A stretch of DNA of 56,113 nt from an uncultured Oscillospiraceae bacterium (GCA_905233385.1 CAJOEH010000016.1:1-56113), one strand, 5' to 3'; counted from the stretch's first letter, positions 16,026 through 24,553 are shown. Program-made: numbers and translations. Notes: generated by a model from the letters alone, not told the origin.

Positions 16026-16212
16026 TATGGATCATTGTTTTTGCGTTGCATTTTTGTTAACCTTAGTGTAATACACTTTAGGGGTAAATTGACAGCAGCC
16101 AAGAATCTGAAAAAGGGCAAAAGTGCAAGTTGTGTGCTGTCAAAATAGAAGTAAAGCATTGAAAATACAGCATTTTGTGTCGCCTACGAACCAGTAGGTC
16201 GCATTTCATCTA
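16026..16212. other. non-coding stretch with short inverted repeats
   Basis: No gene is seen. It contains AGTGT/ACACT (about 16066-16078), an inverted pair TTGACAGCA (16089-16097) / TGCTGTCAA (16135-16143), and CCTAC/GTAGG (about 16183-16198), leading into the hairpin array. Confidence 0.5.
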
Positions 16213-16389
16213 ATGATGTTTGCCCTGACGGGCAAATGATGTTGCCTTCGGCAATGATGTCGCTTTGCTGATGATGTGTGCCTTCTGCACATGAGTGCAA
16301 ACATCACATCATTGCGAAACGAAGTGAAGCAACATCATTTCTCGGCGCAGCAGAGAAACATCATTCGCTGCCAAAGGCGGCGGCATCAT
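16213..16389 (+). repeat. multi-hairpin repeat element, copy 1
   Basis: Four ATGATG words (16213, 16236, 16254, 16271) are followed by four CATCAT words (16307, 16333, 16359, 16384). Each interval is a small hairpin, for example a 7-bp stem TTTGCCC/GGGCAAA, TTGCC/GGCAA, TTTCTC/GAGAAA and CGCTGCC/GGCGGCG. The ATGATG and CATCAT words can also pair with each other, so the whole unit can fold as one branched structure. The reverse complement of 40123-40300 aligns with it along its length. No coding potential. Confidence 0.85.
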
Positions 16390-16426
16390 TAATTACTTTG
16401 GAAGTCAGTAACTTGTTTCTGACGAA

Positions 16427-16455
16427 TTGCAAAGAATGATTCTTCATGCTATAAT
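16427..16455 (+). promoter_or_regulatory. promoter of the flavodoxin gene
   Basis: TTGCAA (16427-16432), a 17-bp spacer, TATAAT (16450-16455), 20 bp before the ATG at 16476; the SD is GAGGTG. Confidence 0.75.
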
Positions 16456-16475
16456 CCCTTTAGAGGTGAATCACC

Positions 16476-16949
16476 ATGAAACGCTTAGTAGTCTATTATT
16501 CCTTATCCGGCAATACCGAGGAAGCTGCGAAGAAGATCGCGGAGAAGCTTGGCGCAGACCTGCTGAAGCTGGATACGCAGAAGGCCATGCCGAAGAGCTT
16601 TGTCGGGCGGCTTTTTGTCGGCGGGGGACAGGTCGTCCGGAATTATATCCCGGAGCTGAAACCGCTCGAAACGGACGTCAGTGCGTATGACGAGATCATT
16701 CTAGGTTCGCCGATCTGGAACAGCAAGGGCGTTCCCGCTATCAACGCGTTCCTGCAGGACAAGGCAGCGGCGGGAAAGGTCACCGCGCTGTTCTTTATGA
16801 GCGCCGGCGGCGATATACGGAAGGGCCTTGCGGTGATAACCGGGAAACTGCCGAATTTGAGGTATTCCTTATCGCTGGTCGACAGAAAGTATAAACGCAG
16901 CGCGGAGAACGACGCGAAGATCGAGCAGTTCGTCGCGTCGATCGCTTAA
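16476..16949 (+). CDS. flavodoxin
   Basis: 157 residues with the flavodoxin signature MKRLVVYYSLSGNTEEAAKK (FMN phosphate loop S-x-S-G-N-T) and the second FMN region EIILGSPIWNSKGVPA. A typical soluble flavodoxin-family length; it carries electrons through FMN in the cytosol, possibly as a quinone-reductase-like variant. Monocistronic with its own promoter. Its stop codon (16947-16949) lies inside the left inverted repeat of a small element (16946-17180), so the element appears to have inserted exactly at the gene's end. Confidence 0.9.
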   Translation: MKRLVVYYSLSGNTEEAAKKIAEKLGADLLKLDTQKAMPKSFVGRLFVGGGQVVRNYIPELKPLETDVSAYDEIILGSPIWNSKGVPAINAFLQDKAAAGKVTALFFMSAGGDIRKGLAVITGKLPNLRYSLSLVDRKYKRSAENDAKIEQFVASIA

Positions 16950-17180
16950 GCTGAGGAGAGTCGAACTCAAGCCGGTTTTCACAGGCGGCGATCCGCCAAT
17001 CCTTCGCAAACCGCCTTGAAAATCCGTCAAGGATTCCCTGCGGCGTTTTACTCGTCTTAACGAATTGCCGCTCCGGGAAAACTGCTCCACATCTCTGCGC
17101 GAGCTATTTTTGAGGGATTTTCGGTGCGGCGGACGCAGCCTTGCTGACGCAAGGCAAGAGTTCGACTCTCCTCAGCTTAA
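16946..17180. mobile_element. 235-bp MITE-like element with 23-bp terminal inverted repeats
   Basis: The ends are perfect 23-bp inverted repeats: 16946-16968 (TTAAGCTGAGGAGAGTCGAA...) and 17158-17180 (its reverse complement). The interior is GC-rich, non-coding and contains further inverted segments (GGCGGCGATCCGCC; CCTTGACGGA-type pairs). No transposase, so it would need trans-mobilisation. No obvious target-site duplication outside the TIRs. It could alternatively act as a large terminator/attenuator structure. Confidence 0.6.
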
Positions 17181-17189
17181 CCAGATAAA

Positions 17190-17223
17190 GAAAACAGGAG
17201 AGATACGTATCTCTCCTGTTTTC
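17190..17223. terminator. perfect 34-bp palindrome, bidirectional terminator
   Basis: 17190-17206 is the exact reverse complement of 17207-17223; the arms are A-rich outside (GAAAAC) and T-rich on the other side. It lies between the convergent flavodoxin and carbamate kinase genes. Confidence 0.85.
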
Positions 17224-17239
17224 TGCAGATTACGAAGAA

Positions 17240-18169
17240 TTACAGATGTACCACCGTGCCGGATTCGCCGTTGACGGCGGCGCCGGCGTTCTCCAGGGAG
17301 GCGATGATCGCGGTGCCGCCGGCCTTCGCGAAGCTGATCGCGGCCTTGACCTTCGGCAGCATGGAGCCGGGCGCGAAGTGGCCTTCCTCGCAGTACTTTT
17401 CCGCCTGCGCGACGGTCATTTCCGCGAGGGATTCCTGATTCGGCTTGCCCCAGTTGATGCAGACGCGGTCGACTGCGGTCAGGATGACGAGGGCGTCGGC
17501 CTTGACCAGCTCTGCGAGCTTCGCGGAAGCGAAGTCCTTGTCGATGACGGCGGGTGTGCCGTAGAGCTTGCCGTCTCTGCGAACGACGGGAATGCCGCCG
17601 CCGCCGACGGTGATGACGACGCAGCCTTCCTTGATGAGGGCGTTGACGGTGTTCTTCTCGATGACGTCAATGGGCTTCGGGGAGGGGACGACCTGACGGT
17701 AGCCGCGGCCTGCGTCCTCGACCATGGTGTAGCCCTTTTCCTTCGCGATGCGCTCGGCGGTCTCCTTGTCGTAGAACGCGCCGACGGGCTTCGTGGGATT
17801 CTGGAACGCGGGGTCGTTCTCGTCGACGAGGACCTGCGTGACGACGGTGGCGACTTCCTTCACCATGCCGCGCGCGGCAAGCTCGTTGCCGATCGCGTTC
17901 TGCAGATGGTAGCCGATGTAGCCCTGGCTCATGGCGCCGCACTCGGGGAACGGCATGTCGGACTTGATCGCCTTGGCCTCGGCGGCGGTGGCCATGCCGA
18001 GATTGATCATGCCGACCTGCGGGCCGTTGCCGTGCGCGATGACGACCTCGTTGCCCTGCGCGATCAGGTCGACGATGGGCTTCGCCGTCTCTGTGACGAG
18101 CTGGAGCTGTTCATAGGGAGTGTTGCCCAGAGCGTTGCCGCCCAGAGCGATAACGATTCTTTTAGACAT
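17240..18169 (-). CDS. arcC: carbamate kinase
   Basis: 309 residues with the amino-acid kinase fold: ALGGNALGNTPYEQ at the N-terminus, IAHGNGPQVGMINLG near 45, and VITVGGGGIPVVRR near 205. It transfers the phosphate of carbamoyl phosphate to ADP, yielding ATP, ammonia and CO2. In this context it is the energy-harvesting step for carbamoyl phosphate released by the YgeW-type carbamoyltransferase two genes upstream on the same strand. The start at 18169 follows GAAGGAAA. A YcxB-family gene lies between it and ygeW (21-bp gap), so the three are probably one operon. Confidence 0.95.
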   Translation of the reverse strand: MSKRIVIALGGNALGNTPYEQLQLVTETAKPIVDLIAQGNEVVIAHGNGPQVGMINLGMATAAEAKAIKSDMPFPECGAMSQGYIGYHLQNAIGNELAARGMVKEVATVVTQVLVDENDPAFQNPTKPVGAFYDKETAERIAKEKGYTMVEDAGRGYRQVVPSPKPIDVIEKNTVNALIKEGCVVITVGGGGIPVVRRDGKLYGTPAVIDKDFASAKLAELVKADALVILTAVDRVCINWGKPNQESLAEMTVAQAEKYCEEGHFAPGSMLPKVKAAISFAKAGGTAIIASLENAGAAVNGESGTVVHL

Positions 18170-18190
18170 AATACGATTTCCTTCTTTGTT

Positions 18191-18748
18191 TTAAGTTTTA
18201 TAAATCATCGGTTTTCCTGCGAGCTTTTCGTTCAGCAGCGCCTCGAACGCTGCCTGATCGGCGGGATCCGGGAACGCGCTCTTAAAGACGAACTTGATTG
18301 TCGGAGCACTTTTCTCTCCAAAGTACAGGAACCACATATCAGGATAAACAATGACCTTATACAGATAGGCAAAGGACTTGTAGTTATATCCGTCCTGCGA
18401 AGAAGCGAAAACGCCTTCTTCGGTGATTTCGTAATGAATCAGTTCGCCGGTCAACCTAGCCTGCGCCTGCGCGGTCATCCTGATCCGCTTGTAAAGCATT
18501 ACCAGAGTGAAGATCGCAACGAGGAGCAAAAAGCACGAAATACGGAGAAGCCGCCAATTCATCATAGCGCGACTGGCGATAATCGTCAGAACATAGAAGC
18601 CGAGCGCAAAGACGAAGCATCCGGTGAGAACCCAATAGTATATGACTCTTGGTTTTGTGAGATGCTTGTATACGGAGAGAAATAAGGCAGGCTCCGCCTG
18701 CACGTCGAATATCATCGGCAGGGCAGGGCGTGAGATCATTTCATCCAT
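18191..18748 (-). CDS. YcxB-family membrane protein
   Basis: 185 residues: a short N-terminal cytosolic strand region, two transmembrane helices (about 35-60 and 65-85), then a C-terminal domain HYEITEEGVFASSQDGYNYK ... SFAYLYKVIVYPDMWFLYFG. This architecture and the 'T-x-E-G-x-x-x-S...W-x-x-x' order match YcxB-like proteins, whose function is unknown. It sits between ygeW (60-bp gap) and arcC and is probably a passenger in the operon; no obvious link to carbamoyl metabolism. Confidence 0.7.
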   Translation of the reverse strand: MDEMISRPALPMIFDVQAEPALFLSVYKHLTKPRVIYYWVLTGCFVFALGFYVLTIIASRAMMNWRLLRISCFLLLVAIFTLVMLYKRIRMTAQAQARLTGELIHYEITEEGVFASSQDGYNYKSFAYLYKVIVYPDMWFLYFGEKSAPTIKFVFKSAFPDPADQAAFEALLNEKLAGKPMIYKT

Positions 18749-18808
18749 CAGACTGTCCTTTCGCAGAAAAAATCGGCGGAGCGGATCACCGCTCCGCCGA
18801 AGGAGAAA

Positions 18809-20002
18809 TCAGAACATCTTGCGTTTGTTGTCCGCAGCGTCGAGGGCCATCAGCGTGCCGACGGGGTCCTTGACCTGGGACATGAAGATCATCGCGGCGA
18901 TAATATAGGGCTTGTAGGAAGCCTGCTTGTACAGAGGCACCAGATAGCGGTCGAACACGGAGTTGTCGACTTCGCCTTCCGGGCAGCTCAGGCCGGAGAT
19001 GTCGGCGGGGAGGCAGTGCAGATACAGCGCCTTGCCGTCCTTCGTCAGCTTCATCATCTCTTCGCTGCAGGTCCAGTCCTTATGCTCGGCATTCTGCGCA
19101 AGCAGACGCTTCTCAAGCTCGTCGATGCCCTTCTGATCGCCCTTGGAGTACAGCGCGGTGCGCTCTTCCATGGCCTTGAAGGGAGCCCAGGACTTCGGAT
19201 AGACGATGTCGGCGTCCTTGAAGGCTTCTGCCATACTGTTGGTCTTGCTGAACTTGGAGCCGTACTTCTCGCAGTTCTTGCGGGCGACTTCCTCGACCTC
19301 CGGGAAGACCTCGTAGCCTTCCGGATGGGCCAGGGTGACGTCCATGCCGAAGCGGGTGAACAGGCCGATGACGCCCTGCGGGACGGACAGCGGCTTGCCG
19401 TAAGACGGGGAGTAGGCCCAGGTCATGGCGACCTTCTTGCCCTTCAGGTTCTCCACGCCGCCGAAGTAGTGGATGACGTGCAGCATGTCCGCCATGCACT
19501 GGGTCGGATGGTCGACGTCGCACTGCAGGTTGACCAGCGTCGGGCGCTGCTCGAGGATGCCGGTGCGGTAGCCGTCTTCCAGCGCGTCCATAAAGGTCTT
19601 CTGATACTCGTGGCCCTGATGAATGTACATGTCGTCGCGGATGCCGATGACGTCCGCCATGAAGGAGACCATGTTCGCGGTCTCACGGACGGTCTCGCCG
19701 TGGGCGATCTGGGACTTCTTCTCGTCGAGGACCTGCTCCTCGAGGCCGAGGAGGTTGCAGGCGGAGGCGAAGGAGAAACGGGTACGGGTGGAGTTGTCGC
19801 GGAAGAGGGAAATGCCGAGGCCGGAGTTGAAGATCTTGGTGGACTTGTTGCGCTCGCGCAGATCGCGGAGGGCGTCGGCCACGGTGAAGATCGCGTCGAT
19901 CTCATCGTCGGTCTTGTCCCAGGTCCAGTAGAAGTCGGACTTGTACATGTTGTTGATGTGCAGGGTCTCAAGATGTCTTGCAAGTTCTACCGTTTTGCTC
20001 AT
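18809..20002 (-). CDS. ygeW: YgeW-family knotted carbamoyltransferase
   Basis: 397 residues, closely collinear with E. coli YgeW: carbamoyl-phosphate loop FRDNSTRTRFSFASA near 70, HGETVRETANM, NLQCDVDHPTQCMADM near 180, TWAYSPSYGKPLSVPQG near 210, and HCLPADISGL near 340. The family is built like aspartate/ornithine transcarbamoylases with a trefoil knot. YgeW belongs to the anaerobic purine/ureide catabolic gene set, where it is thought to act phosphorolytically on a ureido compound to give carbamoyl phosphate. Start chosen at 20002 (GGAGGAAAT SD); the open frame extends further upstream without homology. It follows ygeY by 22 bp. Confidence 0.9.
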   Translation of the reverse strand: MSKTVELARHLETLHINNMYKSDFYWTWDKTDDEIDAIFTVADALRDLRERNKSTKIFNSGLGISLFRDNSTRTRFSFASACNLLGLEEQVLDEKKSQIAHGETVRETANMVSFMADVIGIRDDMYIHQGHEYQKTFMDALEDGYRTGILEQRPTLVNLQCDVDHPTQCMADMLHVIHYFGGVENLKGKKVAMTWAYSPSYGKPLSVPQGVIGLFTRFGMDVTLAHPEGYEVFPEVEEVARKNCEKYGSKFSKTNSMAEAFKDADIVYPKSWAPFKAMEERTALYSKGDQKGIDELEKRLLAQNAEHKDWTCSEEMMKLTKDGKALYLHCLPADISGLSCPEGEVDNSVFDRYLVPLYKQASYKPYIIAAMIFMSQVKDPVGTLMALDAADNKRKMF

Positions 20003-20024
20003 TTGTATTTCCTCCGTTCGTTTA

Positions 20025-21419
20025 TTACTTAATATCGTTGCCGGTGAGTTCCTGGCGGAAAGAGGTCGCGGAGCCGTCCTTGTTCTCGGGCTTATACAGG
20101 CCGGGGACAGCCGCGTACAGCGCGGCGCAGACGACCAGATCCTGCTTCCAGGTGATCTCGTTCGGGGCATGCGCCTGGGATTCCGCGCCGGGACCGAAGC
20201 CGACGCACGGGATGCCGTAGCGGCCCTGGATGGAAACGCCGTTGGTGGAGAAGGTCCACTTGTCGCACAGCGGGCGCTGACGCTTTTCCTTGGCCTGCTC
20301 GTCGGCATAGAGGCGCTTGTCGCCCCACAGGGCGTGGTGCGCGTCAACGAGGGCCTGCACGTGCGGCGCGGTCTCCTTGTTGATCCACGTCGGGAAGAAG
20401 CACTCGGTCTCGTAGACGTGGCCGTTCCACGCGGGACGGTCGTACATGTACATGGAGACCTTCACGTCCTTCGCATACTTCTTGCATGCGGGCAGGTCTT
20501 CGATTTCCTTCAGGCAGGACTTGTAGGTCTCGCCGGCGGTCATGCGGCGGTCGATGGAGATCGCGCAGGAGTCCGCGACGGCGCAGCGGGAAGGAGAGGT
20601 GTAGAAGATCTGAGAGGTGGTGCAGGTGCCGCGGCCGAGGAAGCGCGCGTCTTCATAATGATCGGGGTTGTACTTCGGATCGAGCATCTTGACAAGGCCC
20701 TTGATCTCCTTGTCGTCCGCCGCGTCGTTCTCGTTGAGGTCGCGGACGTTCAGAAGGATCTCCGCCATCTTGTGGATCGCGTTGTCGCCGCGCTCCGGCG
20801 CGGAGCCGTGGCAGGAAATGCCGCGGACGTCGACGCGGATCTCCATACGGCCGCGATGGCCGCGATAGATGCCGCCGTCGGTGGGCTCGGTGGAGATGAC
20901 GAATTCGATCTTGCTGCGGGCGTCTTCCGGACCGTTGAAGTATTCGTTGACGATGGACTGCCAGCACATGCCGTCGCAGTCTTCTTCCTGCACGGAGCCG
21001 ACGACCATGATCTTATAGCCCTCGGGGATCAGGTTGAGGTCCTTCATGATCTTTGCGCCGTAGGTAGCGGAAGCCATGCCGCCTTCCTGGTCGGAGCCGC
21101 CGCGGCCGTAGATGATCTCTTCGGTCTCGTAGCCCTTGTAGGGGTCGGCTTCCCAGTTGTTGATGTTGCCGATGCCGACGGTGTCGATATGGGAGTCGAT
21201 GGCGATGATCTTGTCGCCGCTGCCCATCCAGCCGATGACGTTGCCGAGCTTATCGATCTCGACCTTGTCGTAGCCGAGCTTCTCCATCTCGGCCTTGATG
21301 CGCATGACGACGCCTTCCTCTTCACAGCTCTCGCTGGGGATCGCGATCATGTCGCGAAGGAAACGGCTCATGTCCGCGCGGTAGCCTTGCGCAGCTTTCT
21401 TGATTGCTTCAAAATCCAT
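20025..21419 (-). CDS. ygeY: YgeY-family M20 metallohydrolase
   Basis: 464 residues of the M20 dizinc hydrolase fold: IDSHIDTVG (metal His/Asp) near 75, [10 protein letters not shown] (catalytic Glu pair) near 140, an inserted dimerisation domain with [14 protein letters not shown], and [15 protein letters not shown] (C-terminal metal His) near 425. YgeY is the 'selenium-metabolism-linked hydrolase' found beside ygeW in anaerobes; it probably cleaves an amide or ureido bond of a diaminopropionate derivative. Start ATG 21419 has GGAGGG 7 nt upstream; an ATG at 21437 would place that SD inside the gene. First gene of the minus-strand operon ygeY-ygeW-ycxB-arcC. Confidence 0.9.
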   Translation of the reverse strand: MDFEAIKKAAQGYRADMSRFLRDMIAIPSESCEEEGVVMRIKAEMEKLGYDKVEIDKLGNVIGWMGSGDKIIAIDSHIDTVGIGNINNWEADPYKGYETEEIIYGRGGSDQEGGMASATYGAKIMKDLNLIPEGYKIMVVGSVQEEDCDGMCWQSIVNEYFNGPEDARSKIEFVISTEPTDGGIYRGHRGRMEIRVDVRGISCHGSAPERGDNAIHKMAEILLNVRDLNENDAADDKEIKGLVKMLDPKYNPDHYEDARFLGRGTCTTSQIFYTSPSRCAVADSCAISIDRRMTAGETYKSCLKEIEDLPACKKYAKDVKVSMYMYDRPAWNGHVYETECFFPTWINKETAPHVQALVDAHHALWGDKRLYADEQAKEKRQRPLCDKWTFSTNGVSIQGRYGIPCVGFGPGAESQAHAPNEITWKQDLVVCAALYAAVPGLYKPENKDGSATSFRQELTGNDIK

Positions 21420-21477
21420 GAAATAACCCTCCGTCATTTAGTTTCGTTTCATCCCGTATTCATACGGGTACATCTAT

Positions 21478-21505
21478 ATAATAACATAACAATGCCAGAA
21501 GTCAA
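21478..21505 (-). promoter_or_regulatory. promoter of the ygeY-ygeW-arcC operon
   Basis: Minus strand TTGACT (21500-21505), a 16-bp spacer, TATTAT (21478-21483). Just downstream is a small hairpin CCCGTAT/ATACGGG (21453-21468) in the leader. Confidence 0.6.
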
Positions 21506-21583
21506 ATACATTTTTGCAATATTCCGACATCTTCTTTGAAAACGAAATCTTTTTCAAGCCGCCGATTTTTTTAGCAAAAATGA

Positions 21584-21611
21584 TTGATTTTTTACATGAT
21601 TATGCTATGAT
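21584..21611 (+). promoter_or_regulatory. candidate promoter of the PLP-enzyme genes
   Basis: TTGATT (21584-21589), a 16-bp spacer, TATGAT (21606-21611). Implies a leader of about 150 nt before the ATG at 21769. Confidence 0.5.
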
Positions 21612-21631
21612 AGAATCAGATGAAAATGGAG

Positions 21632-21698
21632 AGGAGCGGATCTGCGCCGGCGCGTGGAAACGCCGGACGGGAAGCTCCTGCTATCCACATCGATCCGC
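21632..21698 (+). promoter_or_regulatory. structured 5' leader, possible cis-regulatory RNA
   Basis: AGGAGC (21632-21637) can pair with GCTCCT (21674-21679), enclosing a second stem CCGGCG (21647-21652) / CGCCGG (21661-21666). A competing 7-bp pairing GCGGATC (21636-21642) with GATCCGC (21692-21698) shares bases with the first stem. I do not recognise a known riboswitch class. Confidence 0.35.
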
Positions 21699-21768
21699 CA
21701 ACCCGACAGCGATATCCGAAGACACATTTTTATTCTTATTCAGACCTAAAAAACAGGAGGAAAAAACA

Positions 21769-23244
21769 ATGATTGATCTTCGCATCAACAAGGAAGGCCT
21801 TGCGCACAACCTGCAGAAGGCCAAGGAAAACAACATCATCATCCCGACTTTCGCGCAGATGCAGAACCCCGAGCTGATCCCCGAAAAGATCAAGGCAAAG
21901 CTCACCAACGTCGGCCTGTGGGATGTCAACCCGCTGAACCTCTTCCGTATCACCTGGAAGAACGAGCCGAAGGAATTCGGCGGTCTGTATCAGAAGGTGC
22001 CGAACTACATCGAGTTCCCGTCCAAGCTCACCGGCGTGCCGTGCCGCATCGTTGCGATGGCAGGCAAGTGGTTCCCGACCGGCTGCCATAAGGTCGGCGC
22101 TTCCTTCGGCTGCCTTGTGCCGCGTCTCGTGACCGGTCAGTTTGATGCGACCTATCATCATGCCGTATGGCCCTCCACCGGCAACTACTGCCGCGGCGGC
22201 GCGTTCAACTCCAAGCTGCTGGCCTGCGACTCCGTCGCCATCCTGCCCGCTGAGATGTCCAAGGAGCGTTTCGACTGGCTGAAGTCCATCGCCGGTCAGG
22301 TCATCGCGACCCCGGGCTGCGAGTCCAACGTCAAGGAAATCTTCGACAAGACCTGGGAACTGAAGCAGGATCCGACCATGATGATCTTCAACCAGTTCGA
22401 GGAAATGGGCAACCCCGTATGGCACTACAACGTCACCGGCGAAGCGCTGTCGACCGTTTACGAGTCCATTAAGCGCGAGGGCGATCAGCTCTTCGGCTGC
22501 GCCTTCACCTCCGGCTCCGCCGGCACCATGTCCGCGGGCGACTACCTGAAGGATCACTATCCCACCGCGAAGGTCGCCGTCGGCGAAGCTCTGCAGTGCC
22601 CGACCATCGTGAACAACGGCTTCGGCGGCCACCGCATCGAAGGCATCGGCGACAAGCACATCCCGTGGATCCACAACGTAAAGAACACCGACATGGCGAT
22701 CGCGATCGACGACGAAGACTCCCAGCGCCTGCTCCGCCTCTTCAACAAGGAAGACGGCAAGAAGTACCTGCGCGAGGTTCTCGGCCTCGATGACGAACTG
22801 GTTGAGAAGCTGAGCTGGCTCGGCATCTCCGGCATCGCGAACGTCCTGTGCTGCATCAAGATGGCGAAGTACTACGAGCTGACCGAGCATGACGTCCTCA
22901 TGACCGTCCTGACCGACTCCGCTGTCATGTATCAGTCCCGTATCACCGAGCTCGACGAGATGCACGGCGCATACGACGTCCACGAGGCGGCGCTGGATCA
23001 CAACCTCCACATCCTCGGCCTCAAGACCGACAACCTGCTCGAGCTGACCTACACCGAGCGCAAGAGAGTGCACAACCTCAAGTACTACACCTGGGTCGAG
23101 CAGCAGGCACGCGATGTGAAGGACCTGAACGCTCTGTGGTACGACACCAAGGGCACCTGGGACGCCGTCCACGCGCAGGCGAAGGAAATGGACGAGCTCA
23201 TCAACGAATTCAACGAGGCGACCGGCCTGTTGAAGGCTCTGTAA
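21769..23244 (+). CDS. PLP-dependent fold-type II enzyme (cysteine-synthase-like)
   Basis: 491 residues. Start ATG 21769 follows CAGGAGG; the open frame continues further up but without conserved sequence. The PLP-binding lysine is likely in PTGCHKVGASFG (near residue 105); other fold-type II features are PSTGNYCRGGA (substrate-loop like) and a glycine/serine phosphate loop TSGSAGTMSAG near 245. The C-terminal ~150 residues are family-specific (ISGIANVLCCIKMAKYYE). Such proteins are usually annotated 'PLP-dependent protein, subunit beta'. Divergent from ygeY and upstream of a threonine-synthase-like gene, it likely acts on an amino acid such as diaminopropionate, but the substrate is unproven. 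Confidence 0.8.
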   Translation: MIDLRINKEGLAHNLQKAKENNIIIPTFAQMQNPELIPEKIKAKLTNVGLWDVNPLNLFRITWKNEPKEFGGLYQKVPNYIEFPSKLTGVPCRIVAMAGKWFPTGCHKVGASFGCLVPRLVTGQFDATYHHAVWPSTGNYCRGGAFNSKLLACDSVAILPAEMSKERFDWLKSIAGQVIATPGCESNVKEIFDKTWELKQDPTMMIFNQFEEMGNPVWHYNVTGEALSTVYESIKREGDQLFGCAFTSGSAGTMSAGDYLKDHYPTAKVAVGEALQCPTIVNNGFGGHRIEGIGDKHIPWIHNVKNTDMAIAIDDEDSQRLLRLFNKEDGKKYLREVLGLDDELVEKLSWLGISGIANVLCCIKMAKYYELTEHDVLMTVLTDSAVMYQSRITELDEMHGAYDVHEAALDHNLHILGLKTDNLLELTYTERKRVHNLKYYTWVEQQARDVKDLNALWYDTKGTWDAVHAQAKEMDELINEFNEATGLLKAL

Positions 23245-23305
23245 GAAAAGACCTTACGGGGAGGGGACATCCCCTCCCCGTTATTTGTTTGAGAAGGAGA
23301 AAACT

Positions 23306-24553
23306 ATGCGTAACGTGAAATGCGCCCGCTGCGTCAAGTGCGGGAAGGAATACGAGGCCGTCCCGAATCTGACCAACTGCTCCTGCGGCGGCATTCTGGA
23401 TATCATCTACGACTACGACTACATCAAGAGCATCCTGACAAAGGACATCATGGCGGCGCGGAAGAATAACACCATGTGGCGCTACCGCGAGCTGCTCCCG
23501 ATCGAGGAGACCACGCCGGATACGCCGCTGCGCGTCGGCTGGTCGCCGCTGTATGAGGCGGACCGTCTCGCGAAGATCCTCGGCATTAAGAAGCTGTGGA
23601 TCAAGGACGACGGGCAGAACCCGACCGCTTCCCTGAAAGACCGCGCGTCCGCTATGGCGGTCGCCAAGGCGCAGGAAGCCGGCGCGAAGGTCATCGCCTG
23701 CTCCTCCACCGGCAACGCCGCTTCCTCTCTGGCGGGCAACGCCGCGGCAGCGGGCCTGAAGACCTATATCTTCGTGCCCGCCCGCGCCCCAAAGGGCAAG
23801 GTCGCGCAGCTCATGACCTTCGGCGCGAACGTCGTCTCCGTGCAGGGCAACTACGAGGAGACCTTCGAGCTGTCCAAGGCCGCGATCGACAAGTGGGGCT
23901 GGTACAACCGCAACGCGGCGATCAACCCGTACCTGTCCGAAGGCAAGAAGACCGTTTCGCTGGAAATCGCGGAGCAGCTCGGTTGGAAGATGCCGGACTA
24001 TCTGGCAATCTCCGTCGGCGACGGCTGCACGATCGCGGGCGTATGGAAGGGCCTGAAAGACCTGTACGCGATCGGCTTCATCGACAAGCTGCCGCGCCTG
24101 ATCTCCGCGCAGGCCGAGGGCTGCCATCCGATCAACCGCGCCATCGCGAACAACGAGCCGTGGTATCCGATGGAGGAGAACACCCTCGCCGACTCCATCG
24201 CCGTCGGCGTGCCGCGCAACGCGGATAAAGCCCTCAACGCGATCCGCGAGTCCAACGGCATCGTGGTCAACGTGACCGACGAGGAGATCATGGCGGCGCA
24301 GAAGCTGGTCGGCATGACCTGCGGCGTCTTCGGCGAGCCCGCCGGCGTGACCGGCGCGGCCGGCCTGAAGAAGCTCTGCGAGCAGGGCGTGATCGGCGCG
24401 GAGGATACCGTCGTTTCCGTCATCACCGGCAACGGCCTGAAGGACGTCGCCAACGCGATCAAGGCCTGCGGCGATCCGATGAGCTGCCCGAACGACATGG
24501 AGCAGCTTCTCAAGGTCTTCGCCGACAACGGCATCGACCCGGACAAGGCGTAA
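23306..24553 (+). CDS. threonine-synthase-like PLP enzyme
   Basis: 415 residues. The N-terminus has a rubredoxin-like knuckle CARCVKCGKEY ... CSCGG typical of one class of threonine synthases. The catalytic lysine is in NPTASLKDRAS (near 107), followed by SSTGNAASSLAG (substrate loop) and the PLP phosphate loop SVGDGCTIAGVWKGL near 230. True threonine synthase would convert O-phosphohomoserine to threonine, but hom and thrB are not adjacent. In this neighbourhood a role in beta-elimination of a diamino or ureido amino acid (replacing YgeX) is equally possible. SD GAAGGAG; 61 bp after the preceding PLP gene, then a strong terminator. Confidence 0.82.
   Translation: MRNVKCARCVKCGKEYEAVPNLTNCSCGGILDIIYDYDYIKSILTKDIMAARKNNTMWRYRELLPIEETTPDTPLRVGWSPLYEADRLAKILGIKKLWIKDDGQNPTASLKDRASAMAVAKAQEAGAKVIACSSTGNAASSLAGNAAAAGLKTYIFVPARAPKGKVAQLMTFGANVVSVQGNYEETFELSKAAIDKWGWYNRNAAINPYLSEGKKTVSLEIAEQLGWKMPDYLAISVGDGCTIAGVWKGLKDLYAIGFIDKLPRLISAQAEGCHPINRAIANNEPWYPMEENTLADSIAVGVPRNADKALNAIRESNGIVVNVTDEEIMAAQKLVGMTCGVFGEPAGVTGAAGLKKLCEQGVIGAEDTVVSVITGNGLKDVANAIKACGDPMSCPNDMEQLLKVFADNGIDPDKA

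Noticed and set aside
16213-16389. CRISPR array
   Set aside because: The repeated words are only 6 bp, invert in the middle, and the intervals are themselves hairpins; no cas gene is present.
16946-17180. Degenerate tRNA gene
   Set aside because: Only a T-arm-like string is present at each end; no acceptor, D-arm or anticodon stem can be drawn.
23306-24553. Firm thrC assignment
   Set aside because: The fold and zinc-knuckle fit, but the neighbourhood is catabolic and no other threonine-biosynthetic gene is present, so only a threonine-synthase-like call is made.
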